DNA of 64,000 nt, from the NCBI GenBank assembly GCA_029204045.2, contig CM055072.1:5119348-5183347 (forward strand), read 5' to 3'. The stretch's first letter is position 1. The number at the start of each line of letters is the position of its first letter. The notes below the pieces were generated by a model, which was not told where the DNA came from, ran no database searches, and saw only the letters and a program-made list of their open reading frames with translations. This stretch comes from Tillandsia leiboldiana (Eukaryota; Streptophyta; Magnoliopsida; Poales; Bromeliaceae). This document shows, one piece after another, positions 41,401 through 52,479 of the stretch. Position numbers and translations under genes: made by a program.

Positions 41401-41769
41401 TTTCTGAAGTCCGATTTGCCAAATTCCAACTCTAAAAATTCCCGAAGGCGACCGGAGAGGTGATATTTTATCCAAACATCGCCCGGAGTCCAATTTTGAC
41501 ATCTGAATCGCGCGAAACCACTTCTAAACACCCGACGGGTCCTCCAAATTCCCACGGGATCTCCTTTTAAGCCCAAAGTCCAACACTTGAGTCCAAAATG
41601 CGCGCAACCACTACCGACACACCACGCAGGCCTCCAGTGATGCAACTAAAACCCAAATTGCACCACAAATCCAATTCTCGTGCCCGACAGGTGCACAAAC
41701 ACTCCCAAAGTCCACTAAAAGCTGCTCAACAACCAGCAAGCCCTACGCGGGGGATTCCGGGACCTCACA
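38410..41769 (-). repeat. 3' LTR of element 5 (3360 bp), with expanded minisatellite
   Basis: On the minus strand it runs TGTGAGGTCC (41769) to ...CCCGGGGCGTGACA (38410). Compared with the other LTR it has extra GTCCGCACGCAAAACGG units (40263-40540) and extra CCGGTCCACGG units (about 40855-40905). The hairpin TGAGAACTAC/GTAGTTCTCA is at 38953-38980. Confidence 0.93.
40263..40540. repeat. Minisatellite in the 3' LTR of element 5
   Basis: About ten units beginning TCCGCACGCAAAACGG, of two kinds: about 18 nt, and about 31 nt with a GTGCACGATGCCGGA-type extension, interspersed. The other LTR has only two units (about 47080-47130). This accounts for most of the 236-bp length difference between the LTRs. 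Confidence 0.88.
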
Positions 41770-41997
41770 TCCTCCCCCACTAAAAGAAAGTTTCGTCCTC
41801 GAAACTAAATCAAGTCCATCAGGAGTCACAAATACCACGGGTAGGTATCCATCAATACGCCTCCTGCTACCGAAACACCACTCACTCCCCGTGATTACTC
41901 CGCAACAACAACAACAACACGTACGGTATGGCCCGATGTGCAATTCTCTCATCTCTTGAGCCAGAAATTGCAACGGGCGTCCCTCGTACTCCAACAA
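41770..41997 (-). pseudogene. C-terminal integrase-tail remnant and polypurine tract of element 5
   Basis: The minus-strand frame reads YEGRPLQFLAQEMRELH followed by a short GPYRT, the counterpart of the chromodomain-like tail YEERPLRILAREVRELR of elements 1 and 3. A GTT trinucleotide run (about 41906-41921) then disrupts it. The polypurine tract (GTGGGGGAGGA on the minus strand) is at 41770-41780, next to the LTR. Confidence 0.7.
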
Positions 41998-42059
41998 TCA
42001 CAGATCTCAAAGGGGCAAGTCAATCACGGGCGAGGAAAAACACATCACTGCTGAGCTGA

Positions 42060-42510
42060 GATGTGAAATACCAAAGGGACTCCAATAACCGGCTGGGGAA
42101 AACTGAAATAACCACTAGTGCAACACGCACCAAACCACATCATGGTGCCAACCTCAACAAGACGACCCGAAGTATACCCACACATTCATCCAATAAGGAA
42201 ACGAATCCAATAAGCTGGGGTCTTCACTCGGTTACTTCCCGATCCAAAACCACCCGAGTGGACTACACAACTGCAGGCTACCCTCAAAAGGGATCCTCAA
42301 GAGACACAATCTCATGCCACAGTTGGTCACTCAACATGCTATCATAACCCCAACGGACCCACGGGTCGAAGTCGATCCCTCAACTAAAAAAGAACACCCT
42401 GACGGGGACCAAACCGTCGGTGAACGGGACTGAAAACTGGCTCGCAAGGCGATCATAAAGCTGATGCCCAAACTCGCAGTCAAAAGTCCGAAGCATCCAA
42501 AAACTCTCAC
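42060..42510 (-). other. Decayed internal sequence of element 5
   Basis: No frame that I can match. It lies where RT, RNase H and integrase would be in a complete relative. Confidence 0.4.
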
Positions 42511-42530
42511 TGTTGTGTACCTACAACGTG

Positions 42531-42892
42531 GCATCACTGCCGTGCACCAACAGCGTGGCATCACCACCGTGTATCAACGGTGTGGCATCACCACCGTGCA
42601 TCAACGGTGTGGCAACACCACCGTGTGTCAACGGTGTGGCATCACCACCGTGTATCAACGGTGTGGCATCACCACCGTGTGTCAACGGTGTTGCATCACC
42701 ACCGTGTATCAACGGTGTGGCATCACCACCGTGTGTCAACGGTGTGGCATCACCACCGTGTATCAACGGTGTGGCATCACCACCGTGTATCAACGGTGTG
42801 GCATCAACACCGTGTATCAACGGTGTGGCATCACCACCGTGTATCAACGGTGTGGCATCACCACCGTGTGTCAACGGTGTGGCATCACTCGA
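42531..42892. repeat. 27-bp tandem array (about 13 copies) inside element 5
   Basis: Each unit holds CACCGTGTATCAACGGTG, whose ends CACCGT and ACGGTG are complementary, so each copy can form a short hairpin. TAT/TGT/GCA variants alternate (GTGTATCAAC and GTGTGTCAAC). Because 27 is a multiple of three, several frames stay open on both strands, giving nine-residue repeat peptides that need not be real. It occupies the position of the lost pol. Confidence 0.92.
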
Positions 42893-42984
42893 GCATTAAG
42901 GTCTCAGATCCTCACAGTCCTATACCCAACACTACCTCGAAATCCCGGAGCTGAGGAAGGGCCAAAAGATCAACAGGTAAAAAA

Positions 42985-43949
42985 CTAGGGCCCTAACTGC
43001 ACTGGGCAGGACCAACAACACTCATCTATGCGCAACACGTGATCAGGTATCTGAACCTCACGAGCACAAGCTAAGGGTCCTATCTCTAGCCCATACAACA
43101 ATGCAAATGCCCTACAGAAGAAATGAATGCGATGCTCCGGTAACAAATAACGCTCAAGTGCGTGTAGGGGAGATAAGATTAATACCTGCCACCACGTGGC
43201 TAGCTGCCCCCGAATCCTCATCCTGTGCGACATAGACGCTCCCGCTCGGGGGTGGTCGTTCGTCGGACTGCCGCGAAGAAGTGGCCCTAACTATCTGGCC
43301 ATAACCTGTCGAAGCTCCGCCTGTCTGGAAGAGCGGAGGAGGACGAACCGAAGCTGCCCAAGCGACTGATGACCCCGCTTTAGGACAAGACCATGATCTG
43401 TTCCCTGCCTGTGGTCACACTGCGGCGCAAAATGCGGCCTACCACAAAGGACACAATCATCCCACTGCTGCTGCTGATACATCGGCTGCGGAGAACCTCC
43501 TGGTCTCTGTCTCCTCTGAGACTCACGACCCTCAGACTGGGATCGTGGCGGCCCCGGGGTCTCGATCTACTCGACTGTCCAAACTCAGGCGGCACTGGAT
43601 GCCTCTCCCCGGAGCTGGTCCCTGGCGCTCCGTCTATCTCTGACATGATCACTGATCCTCGGTCAACCCGCTAAGCATGCTCAATCGCTGCATTTAACGT
43701 CGGCACCCGCCGAGAATACACCAAGTGATAAATATTCCGATGCAGTCCTTTCTCAACTAGCTCAACCTCCTGGGCCTCATCCAGGCGACATGGGGTACAC
43801 GGCTCAACAATCGCAAAACTCGCGAACATACTCCAAAAGAGGTCGACTCCCCTGCTGCAGGAGTCTAAGATCCCCTTCCAGTTTCTGCTTACACTGTCAG
43901 GAAAGAAGGCCCTGAGCCGCAAAGCACGAAACTGGTTCCAAGTCAACAA
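42985..43949 (-). pseudogene. Gag and protease remnant of element 5
   Basis: On the minus strand, pieces in shifting frames match the gag of the Del-like elements. LTWNQFRALRLRAFFPDSV (about 43949-43890) is the gag core seen as LTWAEFRSLLLGAFFPESV in element 2. VEKGLHRNIYHLVYSRR lies near 43730. A decayed knuckle (CVLCGRPHFAPQCDH, about 43455-43410) follows, and a protease-end trace (VQIPDHVLRIDECCWSCPVQ, about 43050-43000) closes the stretch. The catalytic DTG is not seen. It cannot be functional. Confidence 0.8.
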
Positions 43950-44019
43950 CTGCGCTCCCGGTAGTCCAACAGGATGAACTCGACGCCACCAAATCTCACT
44001 AAAGCAACCACCTGATAAC

Positions 44020-44590
44020 TCGGCCAGGGCATGTACCCACCTGGTAACTCGACCAGGGGTATGTACCTATCTGGTAGCTCGGCTAGTGGAATGTATCCTC
44101 CTGGTAACTCGGCTAGGGCAAAGTGTCCTCCTGGTAACTCGGCCAGGGCATATGCCCACCTGGTAACTCGGCCAGGAGCAATGTATCCATCTGGTAGCTC
44201 GGCCAGTGGAAAGTATCCTCCTGGTAACTCGGCCAGGGCAAAGTGTCCTCCTGGTAGCTCGGCCAGGGCATGTGCCCACCTGGTAACTCGGCCAGGGGCA
44301 ATGTATCCATCTGGTAGCTCGGCCAGTGGAATGCATCCTCCTGGTAACTCGGCCAGGGTAAAGTGTCCTCCTGGTAACTCGGCCAGGGCATGTGCCCACC
44401 TGGTAACTCGACCAGGGGCAATGTATCCATCTGGTAGCTCGGCCAGTGGAATGCATCCTCCTGGTAACCTGGTAACTCGGCCAGGGTAAAGTGTCCTCCT
44501 GGTAACTCGGCCAGGGCATGTGCCCACCTGGTAACTCGGCCAGGGGCAATGTATCCATCTGGTAGCTCGGCCAATGGAAAGTATCTACAC
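44020..44590. repeat. 30-bp tandem array with 120-bp higher-order period inside element 5
   Basis: Units of 29-31 bp start CTGGTAACTCGGCCAGGG or a close variant. Four variants (ending about GTGCCCAC, ATGTATCCAT, ATGCATCCTC and AAGTGTCCTC) follow one another in fixed order and the set repeats about every 119-126 bp, nearly five times. It lies on the leader side of gag, where the N-terminus of gag would be. CTGG...CCAG ends make each unit a potential small hairpin. Confidence 0.9.
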
Positions 44591-45192
44591 AGCTGGAACC
44601 GCCGTCACTCCAAACGGCTCCCACTACAACACCCCACTCATAGGCGAGAAGAACCGACTGACGCGGTAAAGAATCCGAAAATCTCGATAGACCGGTGCCT
44701 AGAACCCCAATCAAACAAGAACAAACTCTAGGCTCAGCCTATCGAAGTTCTCGATCCCTTACCGTTCAGGGATTCGGCCCCTCTCGGTTAAAGTGGGAAA
44801 CTATCTCGACACACAAACTCCTGAGTCTCGCTCTGCTCTGATAGCTCTGCCTCCCGCTGCTCGGGTACTCATCAGGTGCGGGGTGTGTCCTCTTCACAGC
44901 ACGACGTCTCAGGGGTAACGCAAACCACTGCACAATAACAAACATCAGGACACAACAACCATATGACCCAATCCAGCGAAAGTCTAAGATATGTCATCCA
45001 TTCCATAACATTATGTTGTCTGCAGCCAACATAATCGCTTAGGAGAATAAACATGCCAATCACTCATCCCGTCTCTTGGGAGAGGTATAAAACTCAATCA
45101 GGACTCTCGCTAAAAGTCACGACTCTCACGTAGTCATCCTAATGTCCAACCACAAGCCTAGGATTTCTAAGTCCACCATGACCTACAACCTA
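44591..45192 (-). other. Leader and eroded gag start of element 5
   Basis: Near 45030-45000 the minus strand encodes DYVGCRQHN, like YVGCRQHS in the leader of element 3. The phrase is part of the untranslated leader in both. No intact gag start is seen. Confidence 0.5.
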
Positions 45193-45205
45193 GGCTCTGA
45201 TACCA
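45193..45205 (-). promoter_or_regulatory. Primer binding site of element 5
   Basis: TGGTATCAGAGCC on the minus strand is complementary to initiator tRNA-Met, 8 nt inside the LTR, the same spacing as in element 3. Confidence 0.88.
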
Positions 45206-45213
45206 CTCTAATC

Positions 45214-48200
45214 TGTCACGCCCCGGGGTCGAAACTGCGACCCGGGCTCACTAACAGATCCGCCATCTGTACGGAAACTGCCGTACAGACGAAGCGTCTA
45301 ACCTGCAAAAAGAATCAACTACAGAAATACAGATATCAGAGCTAAAAGTAAACTACTAAGAACTGAAAACCAAACACTGTACAACTGAAAATAATACAAT
45401 ATCCATCTCCCAAATACGATCGTATACAAAGTCCTCTGATACAAAACTCAAAAGGGAGATATCTCCAATAAATACATCAGTGTACAAACTCTCAATACAA
45501 AAAGAGTATCCTCACAACAACAGTCTCTCAAACTGTAAAATAAAGTACAACTCTATACCTCACAACAAAGGTCTCTCAACAGAGGAAAAAGAAGTAAACT
45601 AATCTACTGAAGCTCTCATCTGAAGGGGTACCGCTACACTCCAACGACGGGTAGGGAACTAGCTCGCGACTCCCTCGCCTCGATCAAAAGGATCAGCAAC
45701 TGGAGCAACAGGAACAAGAGAAGAAGTTCCTAGGGAAAAAGACACCACGACGGGTGTGAGAACTACTTCCCACAGTAGTTCTCAGTGGGTGCCGTCAACA
45801 AGCCCAACGGTCTGCCCACTAAGTCTACTAGAGGTAAAAGATGACAGTGCAATGAAATCTGTACAAGAAAAGCTGGAGCTACTCTACAGCTACCATGCCT
45901 CTATCTAGATACTCAAAAAGTGGAACAGATGAAAGTAAAAGAGACCACTCGCACCCAAGGTGCTCAATAGACCCAATCGAATTGACTGCCTCATAGGGTC
46001 CAGTCAAGCCTGCGCCTGTCGACTAGGAACGCACCTGCCCACTACCACACATCCACATGAGGACGGGATTTACGTGGGGCGTCCTGCCCGACTAACTCAC
46101 CCCTCGCGCAAAACTGCCTCAACAGGCCCATCGTTGCATCCACTGCGGAAAACTGCCTCAACAGGCCAACCATCGTATCCACAGCGGCATCTCAGGGACG
46201 CGACTCCAACTGAGGAAAACGGCGCGGCATAGAGTATCACAAATTGGCATAAGCAGGCTATAGTCAAAAACCACGCTCACTCCCAGAACGGTAGGACTCA
46301 AGATCCCCAAATATCTCGCACAACAGTCGGAGCACTCTCGACGACTCAGCTGATCAGCTCACACGAAACACGAGACACTAGCCTCTCCAACAGCTCGCAG
46401 CACAAAGCACACTGGTTGGAGGTACTCCACAGCCAGGAACGACCCACAACTCAGGCCAACAGTACTGGTCGGACAACACTCAACGACCTGGGACCACCGT
46501 TAACCCCAACGGTTCCCAACATCACTGACCGGAAGATACTCGACGGCCCGGGACCACCGTCTGCTCAACGGTTCCCTCCCACGACAGCACAACAGGGATA
46601 CAAGACCTCCCGGGACTACCGTTTACCCAAACGGCTCCCGGCACAGATAAGCAACCCACAACAACCACCAGACTCCACTCTGCTCCCAAGCACGAGTGCA
46701 AACGCATCCCACACTAAAAGACAGTCCCGACCTCTCGGCCCACTACCCGGGCGAGGATAACACTATGTCCAGGAATAGAAAAACAGTGTGGGTGTCTAAA
46801 CATAAATAACCCTAGCCTAAGTGAGGGTTTTCTATTGGTCTGGTTACACATGCAACATATGACGGGGGTGCTAGGTCAAGTTCCAAGATAACTATATTAA
46901 CAGATGATAAAAGGAATAATAATTCCTACAATCTATCATGCTACACAAGAAAATAAACTATCATGCATAGTCCTACATCAGTAGAATTACTGTACAGTCC
47001 ATAAAACTTGGAGATAAGGCCACCCACCTCGATTTGCCACCAATTGCTCGTAGACACTTGCAATTGGCCTCCACGCGATCCGCACGCAAAACGAAGCACG
47101 GTGCCGGAGTCCGCACGCAAAACGGTGCAGAAAAACACTGTCCCTAATACAGATAAGAACAAGGGGTTAAATACAGTCCAAACGAATGCCCCAAAACTGT
47201 GCCAAAAACACCGTAAAATTAACACACGGGACCCACCCGACTGCGCCGCCGCCGCCGAAACGCTCCCATCGGAACCCCGCGCACGCTCCACGAGGTCCAC
47301 AACGCACCGCCGCACCACCCACAAATCCCCTCCCCAAACTCCCTCTCGCTCGGGTGAAGAAGAAGGAAAAGAAAAGGAGGAGAAATGGCGCTCGGGGGAG
47401 AAAGAAGAAGAAGAAGAAAAAAGAGAAAATGAGGGGTTGGTCCACGGACCCGGTCCACGGGTCCGGTCCACGGCGGCTACCAATGGGGAGGCCCCAACAC
47501 CGGTCCACAGGAAATGGGTGCGCGCGCTCGGTCCACGCGCGCGCCCACTGCGCCACGTGGCGCGCGGTAACGCGCCCGCCAAACGGGCGCGTTACACCGC
47601 GCCCGTGCCAGGCGCGGGACACGCGCGCGCCACACGGGCGCGCGCCCCCCGCCTGCGCGGCCGCCAACGGGGGCCCGCCACGTGGCGGCCCCCGCGCGAC
47701 CCTCGCCGAAGGCGCGTCTCCCAGCGCGCCTGCCGCACCCTCGATCCGCGTGCCGCTGCCTCGAATTCCGTGCCATCGAGCCACGCCTCGAGATTCATGC
47801 CGCGTTGCCTCAAAAAACGCGCACTTCAACCGGGCTCCAAAACAAACAAGTAAATAGCCCATTCTCAACGATTTCGCGCGCTGAATCCAAAAACGATGTC
47901 CATTTCTCCAAATTCTCAACCGAAAATTTGCCGAATGCCCACTCGATCCGATTTTCGCGCCGGGTCCATTTCTGAAGTCCGATTTGCCAAATTCCAACTC
48001 TAAAAATTCCCGAAGGCGACCGGAGAGGTAATATTTTATCCAAACTTCGCCCGGAGTCCAATTTTGACATCTGAATCGCGTGAAACCACTTCTAAACACC
48101 CGACGGGTCCTCCAAATTCCCACGGGATCTCCTTTTAAGCCCAAAGTCCAACACTTGAGTCCAAAATGCGCGCAACCACTACCGACACACCACGCAGGCC

Positions 48201-48337
48201 TCCAGTGATGCAACTAAAACCCAAATTGCACCACAAATCCAATTCTCGGGCCCGACACGCGCACAAACACTCCCAAAGGCCACTAAAAGCTGCTCAACAA
48301 CCAGCAAGCCCTACGCGGGAGATTCCGGGACCTCACA
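45214..48337 (-). repeat. 5' LTR of element 5 (3124 bp)
   Basis: This has the same termini as the partner LTR and close identity throughout, but a contracted minisatellite. Its U3 is GC-rich with CACGTGGC sites near 47558 and 47689. Open frames on both strands are compositional. Confidence 0.93.
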
Positions 48338-48342
48338 CGCAC
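48338..48342. repeat. Target site duplication of element 5, right copy (CGCAC)
   Basis: Identical to 38405-38409. Confidence 0.92.
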
Positions 48343-49150
48343 GATAAGGGTACCCACCTTAAATCGCGTTGAACAGAACACCTGAAGCCGTCCTACGCCC
48401 TTGCACGATTCCCAGACCTAGAAAGGGAAAACCTCAACAAAACATAACATCGATAAGCTAAACTGAGACCCGCGAAAAATCGTAGCCCCGAACTCTGTCC
48501 ATAACAAGATAGAGAACGCCAAGACCCACCCAGACGTGGCGCAAGAACAGCGCGGCGCAGAGATAACGCGGCGCGGCGGTGCGGCCCCGCGCGGGCACTA
48601 GCTCCGCGCGGATGCGCGTTGCGGCGGGGCGGCCTGGCGCGGGCACCAGCCCCGTGCGGGCATGCTGCGTGCGGCGCAGCCCCGCGCGGGTACCAGCCCC
48701 GCGCCGGCGCGCTGCGTGCGGCGCAGCCCCGCGCGGCGCGCGCAAGGGGCACGGCAGCGGCGGCTGCCCCGTGCGGGCACAACCCAGAGCGGCAGCGGCG
48801 GCTGCCCCGCGCGGGCACAACCCCGCGCGGCCAGCAAGCGGTGTGGCGGCGGCGCGGCGGCGGCCCCAAAACCCAAAAACACGAAACTCAGAACGACGAA
48901 AACGCAAGAGAGGTAAACGATGCTAACCTTGCTCAAACGGATAAGACAACCCGATCTCGTTCCTCGCGGTAGTGAGAATCCGGATCCGCTCCCCGTTGAC
49001 GGTGACGCTCCGATCCCGGCTTCCGGCACGTTGATCGAAGAAGATGGAAGACCCGATCTCTTTTCCTCCCCGAAATAGGGTTTCATTTTTCTCTCTTTTC
49101 TCTCCGATTAGGGTTTTCGCTTTCTTGAAAATAATAATTAAATATTTTAT
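48343..49150 (-). repeat. Right part of the LTR-like relic, with a GC-rich repeat block
   Basis: Noncoding retroelement-like sequence continuing from 38404. Between about 48540 and 48860 it is almost pure G+C with repeats of CCCCGCGCGGGCAC and GCGTGCGGCGCAGCCCCGCG. Long open frames there on both strands are compositional. GGTACCCACCTTAAATCG near 48350 parallels the ACCCACCT site in the LTRs of elements 3 and 5. Confidence 0.45.
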
Positions 49151-50717
49151 TTTCCCTCTCGTACGTACAAAATAAAATCCTTAATCGAAAGATATAACAG
49201 AAAGATTTCCTCTCCTCGAAAAGCGTGCCGATCACGTGGCACGGGTTCCGATGCATCCTACGAGTACCGAAACCCTCAAAATCCCATTCCGGGAGATCCG
49301 CAAATCGGATTTCAGATCCGATCGATTTGCCGTCCCCCGTTTTTCGAGCTCTAACACCGAAAAAATACCCGCACGCGCCGATGCGGTGCCCTAGAAATCC
49401 CGCTAATTGATCCCTTAAACAACTAGTTTATTCAAAAGGGGTTAAAGATAAACACAAGATAGTTCGTGATATTACAAGATGAATTAGAGTTTGACACGGT
49501 TCGACGACGCCATCAGAATGACGATCATCATTTCCGAACATAATGATGAAAAAATCACCAATTCTGCGATTTTTCCGTCAAACTCCTTTTTGCACGTTTT
49601 TTGATGCTCTCGGCTTGTCGAACATAAAAACAGACGTTACCACGTCGTTCAGCTCGACGAAACCAATCAAATAGAGATTTTACTTCGTCGAGTGTGGGTC
49701 TAGTTAGGTCAGGTTAGGCTATTCTTCACGGAGATCCTTGAATTTCGAACTTTTGAATTTTCGAAATTCCAAAAATTGAATCTCTATTCAAATTTTGAAA
49801 TTCGAAATTCACGGTTAATAGCACATGGGTTAAATAAAAAATTAGGAGATGAATTAGAGTTTGACACGTGGACAAAAGATTAGAAGAATTAATATAGAGT
49901 TATAGATAGATTATAGATAGTTTTATTAAACAACTTTTCAATTTATATATATTAAATAAACCTAATCGACGTCATTTACTAATTTATTTCTATAAGGTTA
50001 TATAGTTAAATCAACAATTAATCGAAAATTTTGAAATTATTTAAAATAACAGCACAAAGAGGATAGCTGAGATGAGAGCTAAAGTGTGTGTGTTTTGCAA
50101 TTTAGCAAACAATAATCAAGGAGAGAAGTTAAAAAATGATAAAGATTAAGGACCGACAATGCAATTCGGTCCATATTGGGCAAGAGCGCAAATCACATCC
50201 TGAAGCCTCTGCGGTACCAAAAGGCTCCACGTGTTTTCACAAAAAACAAAAAAAAGAAAGGCAAAACCTAACTGGTAACTTTATTGTAGCAAAACCAAAA
50301 TGCCATTACATTTCAAACCTCGCACCTATTCTCCAACACTCCAACAATTATTTTCGTTTTTAAGTAAACTTTTATTTGTAAATTTTATTAAAATTGAATT
50401 TGACATACTAAACTTTTAATCACTTTTAAAAAATAATAAATAATTTATAATTTTAAATCTAATATTACAAATAAAATTTTAAATATCTATTTTTATAACT
50501 AAAAATTTCTATCGACCAATAAAAACCATGCTCATGTCATGTCCCTGTTTCTCTCTCTCCTCTGGGAGGCGCCCCCACCCTTTTGGCACTTTTCCCACTC
50601 GTCTTCTCTTGGGACCGCACAGCCCTTTATTTTTTTTTATTTTTATTTTTTTTTTGTTTGCCCAAATCACCTACCCAATTTGCTCCCGAGCGAATTCCCA
50701 ATGTTGGGTCTCTGGCC
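49151..50717. other. AT-rich flank of the acyltransferase gene, with LTR scraps
   Basis: GCTCGACGAAACC near 49653 matches phrases in R/U5-like DNA at 16310-16325, so part is retroelement debris. GATGAATTAGAGTTTGACACG occurs at about 49479 and 49850. From about 49900 it is AT-rich with no feature. The last 200 bp, rich in CT and T runs, probably hold the promoter and 5' UTR of the gene at 50718. Confidence 0.45.
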
Positions 50718-51054
50718 ATGTCTTTTGCAGTTTCTTCTCTCCCTTCGCTCCCTCTCCGGACCCCGGTTCGCCATTCCCGCTCTTCGTGCGGGCGCCGGGC
50801 TCCCGCGGCTGTTAGCGGGAGCTCGGCGAGGCGTGCTGAGAAAGAGGGCGCGGAGAAGGAGGAGAAGGTGGGGGGAGTGGAGAGTGGGAAGCTGAGCGTG
50901 CTCTATGATGATGGGTTTGGGAGTGCGAGCGTCAAGGACTACTTCGACGCTGCCAGGGAGATTATTAAGGACGACGGCGGGCCTCCGCGGTGGTTCTGCC
51001 CCGTCGAGTGCACGCCGTCGGTGAAGGACCCGCCTCTGCTGCTCTTCTTGCCAG
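50718..51054 (+). CDS. PES: Phytyl ester synthase/DGAT-like acyltransferase, exon 1 (chloroplast)
   Basis: The family (Arabidopsis PES1/PES2) esterifies phytol from chlorophyll breakdown, and diacylglycerol, with fatty acids in plastoglobules. It combines an alpha/beta hydrolase part with a C-terminal acyltransferase part. Exon 1 starts at the ATG at 50718, giving a Ser/Arg-rich N-terminus (MSFAVSSLPSLPLRTPVRHS) typical of a chloroplast transit peptide. An in-frame ATG at 50583 would add a hydrophobic extension that looks like untranslated leader. The mature part has SVKDYFDAAREIIKDDGGPP, RWFCPVEC and LLLFLPG, as in the family. The donor CCAG|GTTGGT follows 51054; 337 nt, phase 1. Intron 1 now spans 8.0 kb because of a Copia insertion. 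The five exons seen encode about 236 residues of a protein usually near 700; the rest lies beyond the window. Confidence 0.88.
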
Positions 51055-51099
51055 GTTGGTTGGTTCTGTACCGTTTGTCTATCTTGTGTTTGAAGAAAT

Positions 51100-51923
51100 T
51101 GTTGTAAAATTATATCTTTTCAAATTAATTCTTTTAAATAATTTAAACTTAATTTAAACTCGAAATACTATATAGCAAAATTTAGATGAAACCTGTGAAT
51201 GTCGAGACGTGAGCACTGTCTTAGAAGCGAGATGTCCCCTCCATGTGCGAGGCTCAGGCAATCACCCCTAGCGATACAACGATCACGGTCCACCCTATCA
51301 GCAACGACTCCGGGATGGTGCGTAGCGAACCCAACAACTTTCAGAGATCCAGCAAGAGTAAGATTTGAATCAAAATGAGGAGTGGTAAAAAGTAAATCTC
51401 AGTGTACTGTAACACCCTAAAATAAGAGGAGAGTATGCTGTAGCTAATATTCAAGGTGATGCCTTGACCAACTCTCTTGCCCTGTATATAGAGAGCCCAA
51501 CGAGAGAGAGCCCATAAACCTACCAGAGGACAAGCTCCAACGGGTGGCATCCTTGGGCAGCCCACAAGCCACTTCCCAAGGTAGGAGTTAAGGCAAAAAG
51601 AAAAGTCAAAATAAAATAGAACTGAGTCAAGATCGCGCGCGCCGCCGCTTGCCCGACCCGACTCGGCTCGGCTCGTGCTCGTGCGCACGTGTGTGTTTAG
51701 GAGAAGCATTGCTCTTACTTTCTCCTAATCAATACATGCACAAGTGAGGGAGTAAATAAACCCACTCTACATGTGATAAGTTTCCAATGTGGGACTAAAC
51801 ATCACATGTAGAGGGGAAATGGGTTTAGGCTCCTAGGCAAAGCCCATTGATATTGGGTCGTCCAGAAAAATCCAAAGGCCAAAACACAAGTTTAAAATCA
51901 CCAAAACTATATAAAATCCAACA
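51100..51923 (-). repeat. 3' LTR of element 6
   Basis: This matches 58059-58942 from TGTTGTAAAATTATATC to AAAATCCAACA, with several substitutions and an internal length difference of about 60 bp (the other LTR has an extra stretch near 58535-58590). Confidence 0.9.
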
Positions 51924-52479
51924 ATCCCCACATGATTTAAAACTTGTAAAAACGAAATATAAAATAAAGTAAAGGAAATACAAAAACTAAAACAGATGCT
52001 GGATCCCTTATACCACGTATTCGGCGAAGGTAGCTTTCGGGTTTGAACCTTCACTTAGTACAGGTCTATGTACATCCGAGGGCACAATGGTGGACTTCGC
52101 CTTGAACCAAGGCCGGCGAATCGGATTTCCACAAACAGTACACATGGTACAGCCGTTTAGGTTCCATGCGGGTTAGCGCTTTTATGGCCATGCACTCATA
52201 TCGATTCATGTGTGTTTTTAGGGAACCACCCTCTTTCCATAGTCGCGGCCTCACGACTATACACATATAGTAGGTCCTGATAATGGTGTCTGCAAGGTCA
52301 CACCCTGCCTCAAGGGTCTCGGAACCATTCAGGGTAAGAACCCTTACTATCCACTTGCAAAAATGAATACTGTCGCCATAGGGATGAGTATATAAAAGCA
52401 GTGCTCCGCACAACTATCAATTCGACTTGTTTCTACCCATTGAACCTTCAAGAGGTTGGCTTGCCGTCGCCGGTAGTTT

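Larger units (their letters stand above)
38410..48337 (-). mobile_element. Element 5: complete but non-autonomous Del-like Ty3 element on the minus strand
   Basis: Two long LTRs (38410-41769 and 45214-48337) have matching termini and a perfect CGCAC target duplication. A tRNA-iMet primer site and polypurine tract lie just inside. The 3.4 kb internal part keeps a decayed gag, a protease trace and the C-terminal tail, but RT, RNase H and the integrase core are gone. Their place is taken by a 27-bp tandem array. Mobilisation would need proteins from a relative such as element 3 (inference). The LTRs are very similar apart from minisatellites, so insertion was fairly recent. Confidence 0.93.

Noticed and set aside
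42464..42988. Open frames of 117-174 codons over the 27-bp array, on both strands
   Set aside because: The unit length is a multiple of three and lacks stops, so frames stay open automatically. There is no start context, domain or conservation to support a protein.
42531..44590. CRISPR-like arrays
   Set aside because: The units are contiguous tandem repeats without unique spacers, in a plant retrotransposon, with no cas genes.
43943..44714. Three overlapping minus-strand frames of 150-215 codons with repeated RVTRW/AELPGG peptides
   Set aside because: They are translations of the 30-bp array in different frames.
48458..49086. Genes in the GC-rich block near 48.5-49.1 kb
   Set aside because: Long frames on both strands with Arg/Ala/Pro/Gly repeats are expected from the composition. 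No domain is recognised.
50583..50717. Upstream in-frame start of the acyltransferase gene
   Set aside because: It would add 45 residues with a Phe/Leu-rich run encoded by T-rich leader. The ATG at 50718 gives a typical plastid transit peptide.
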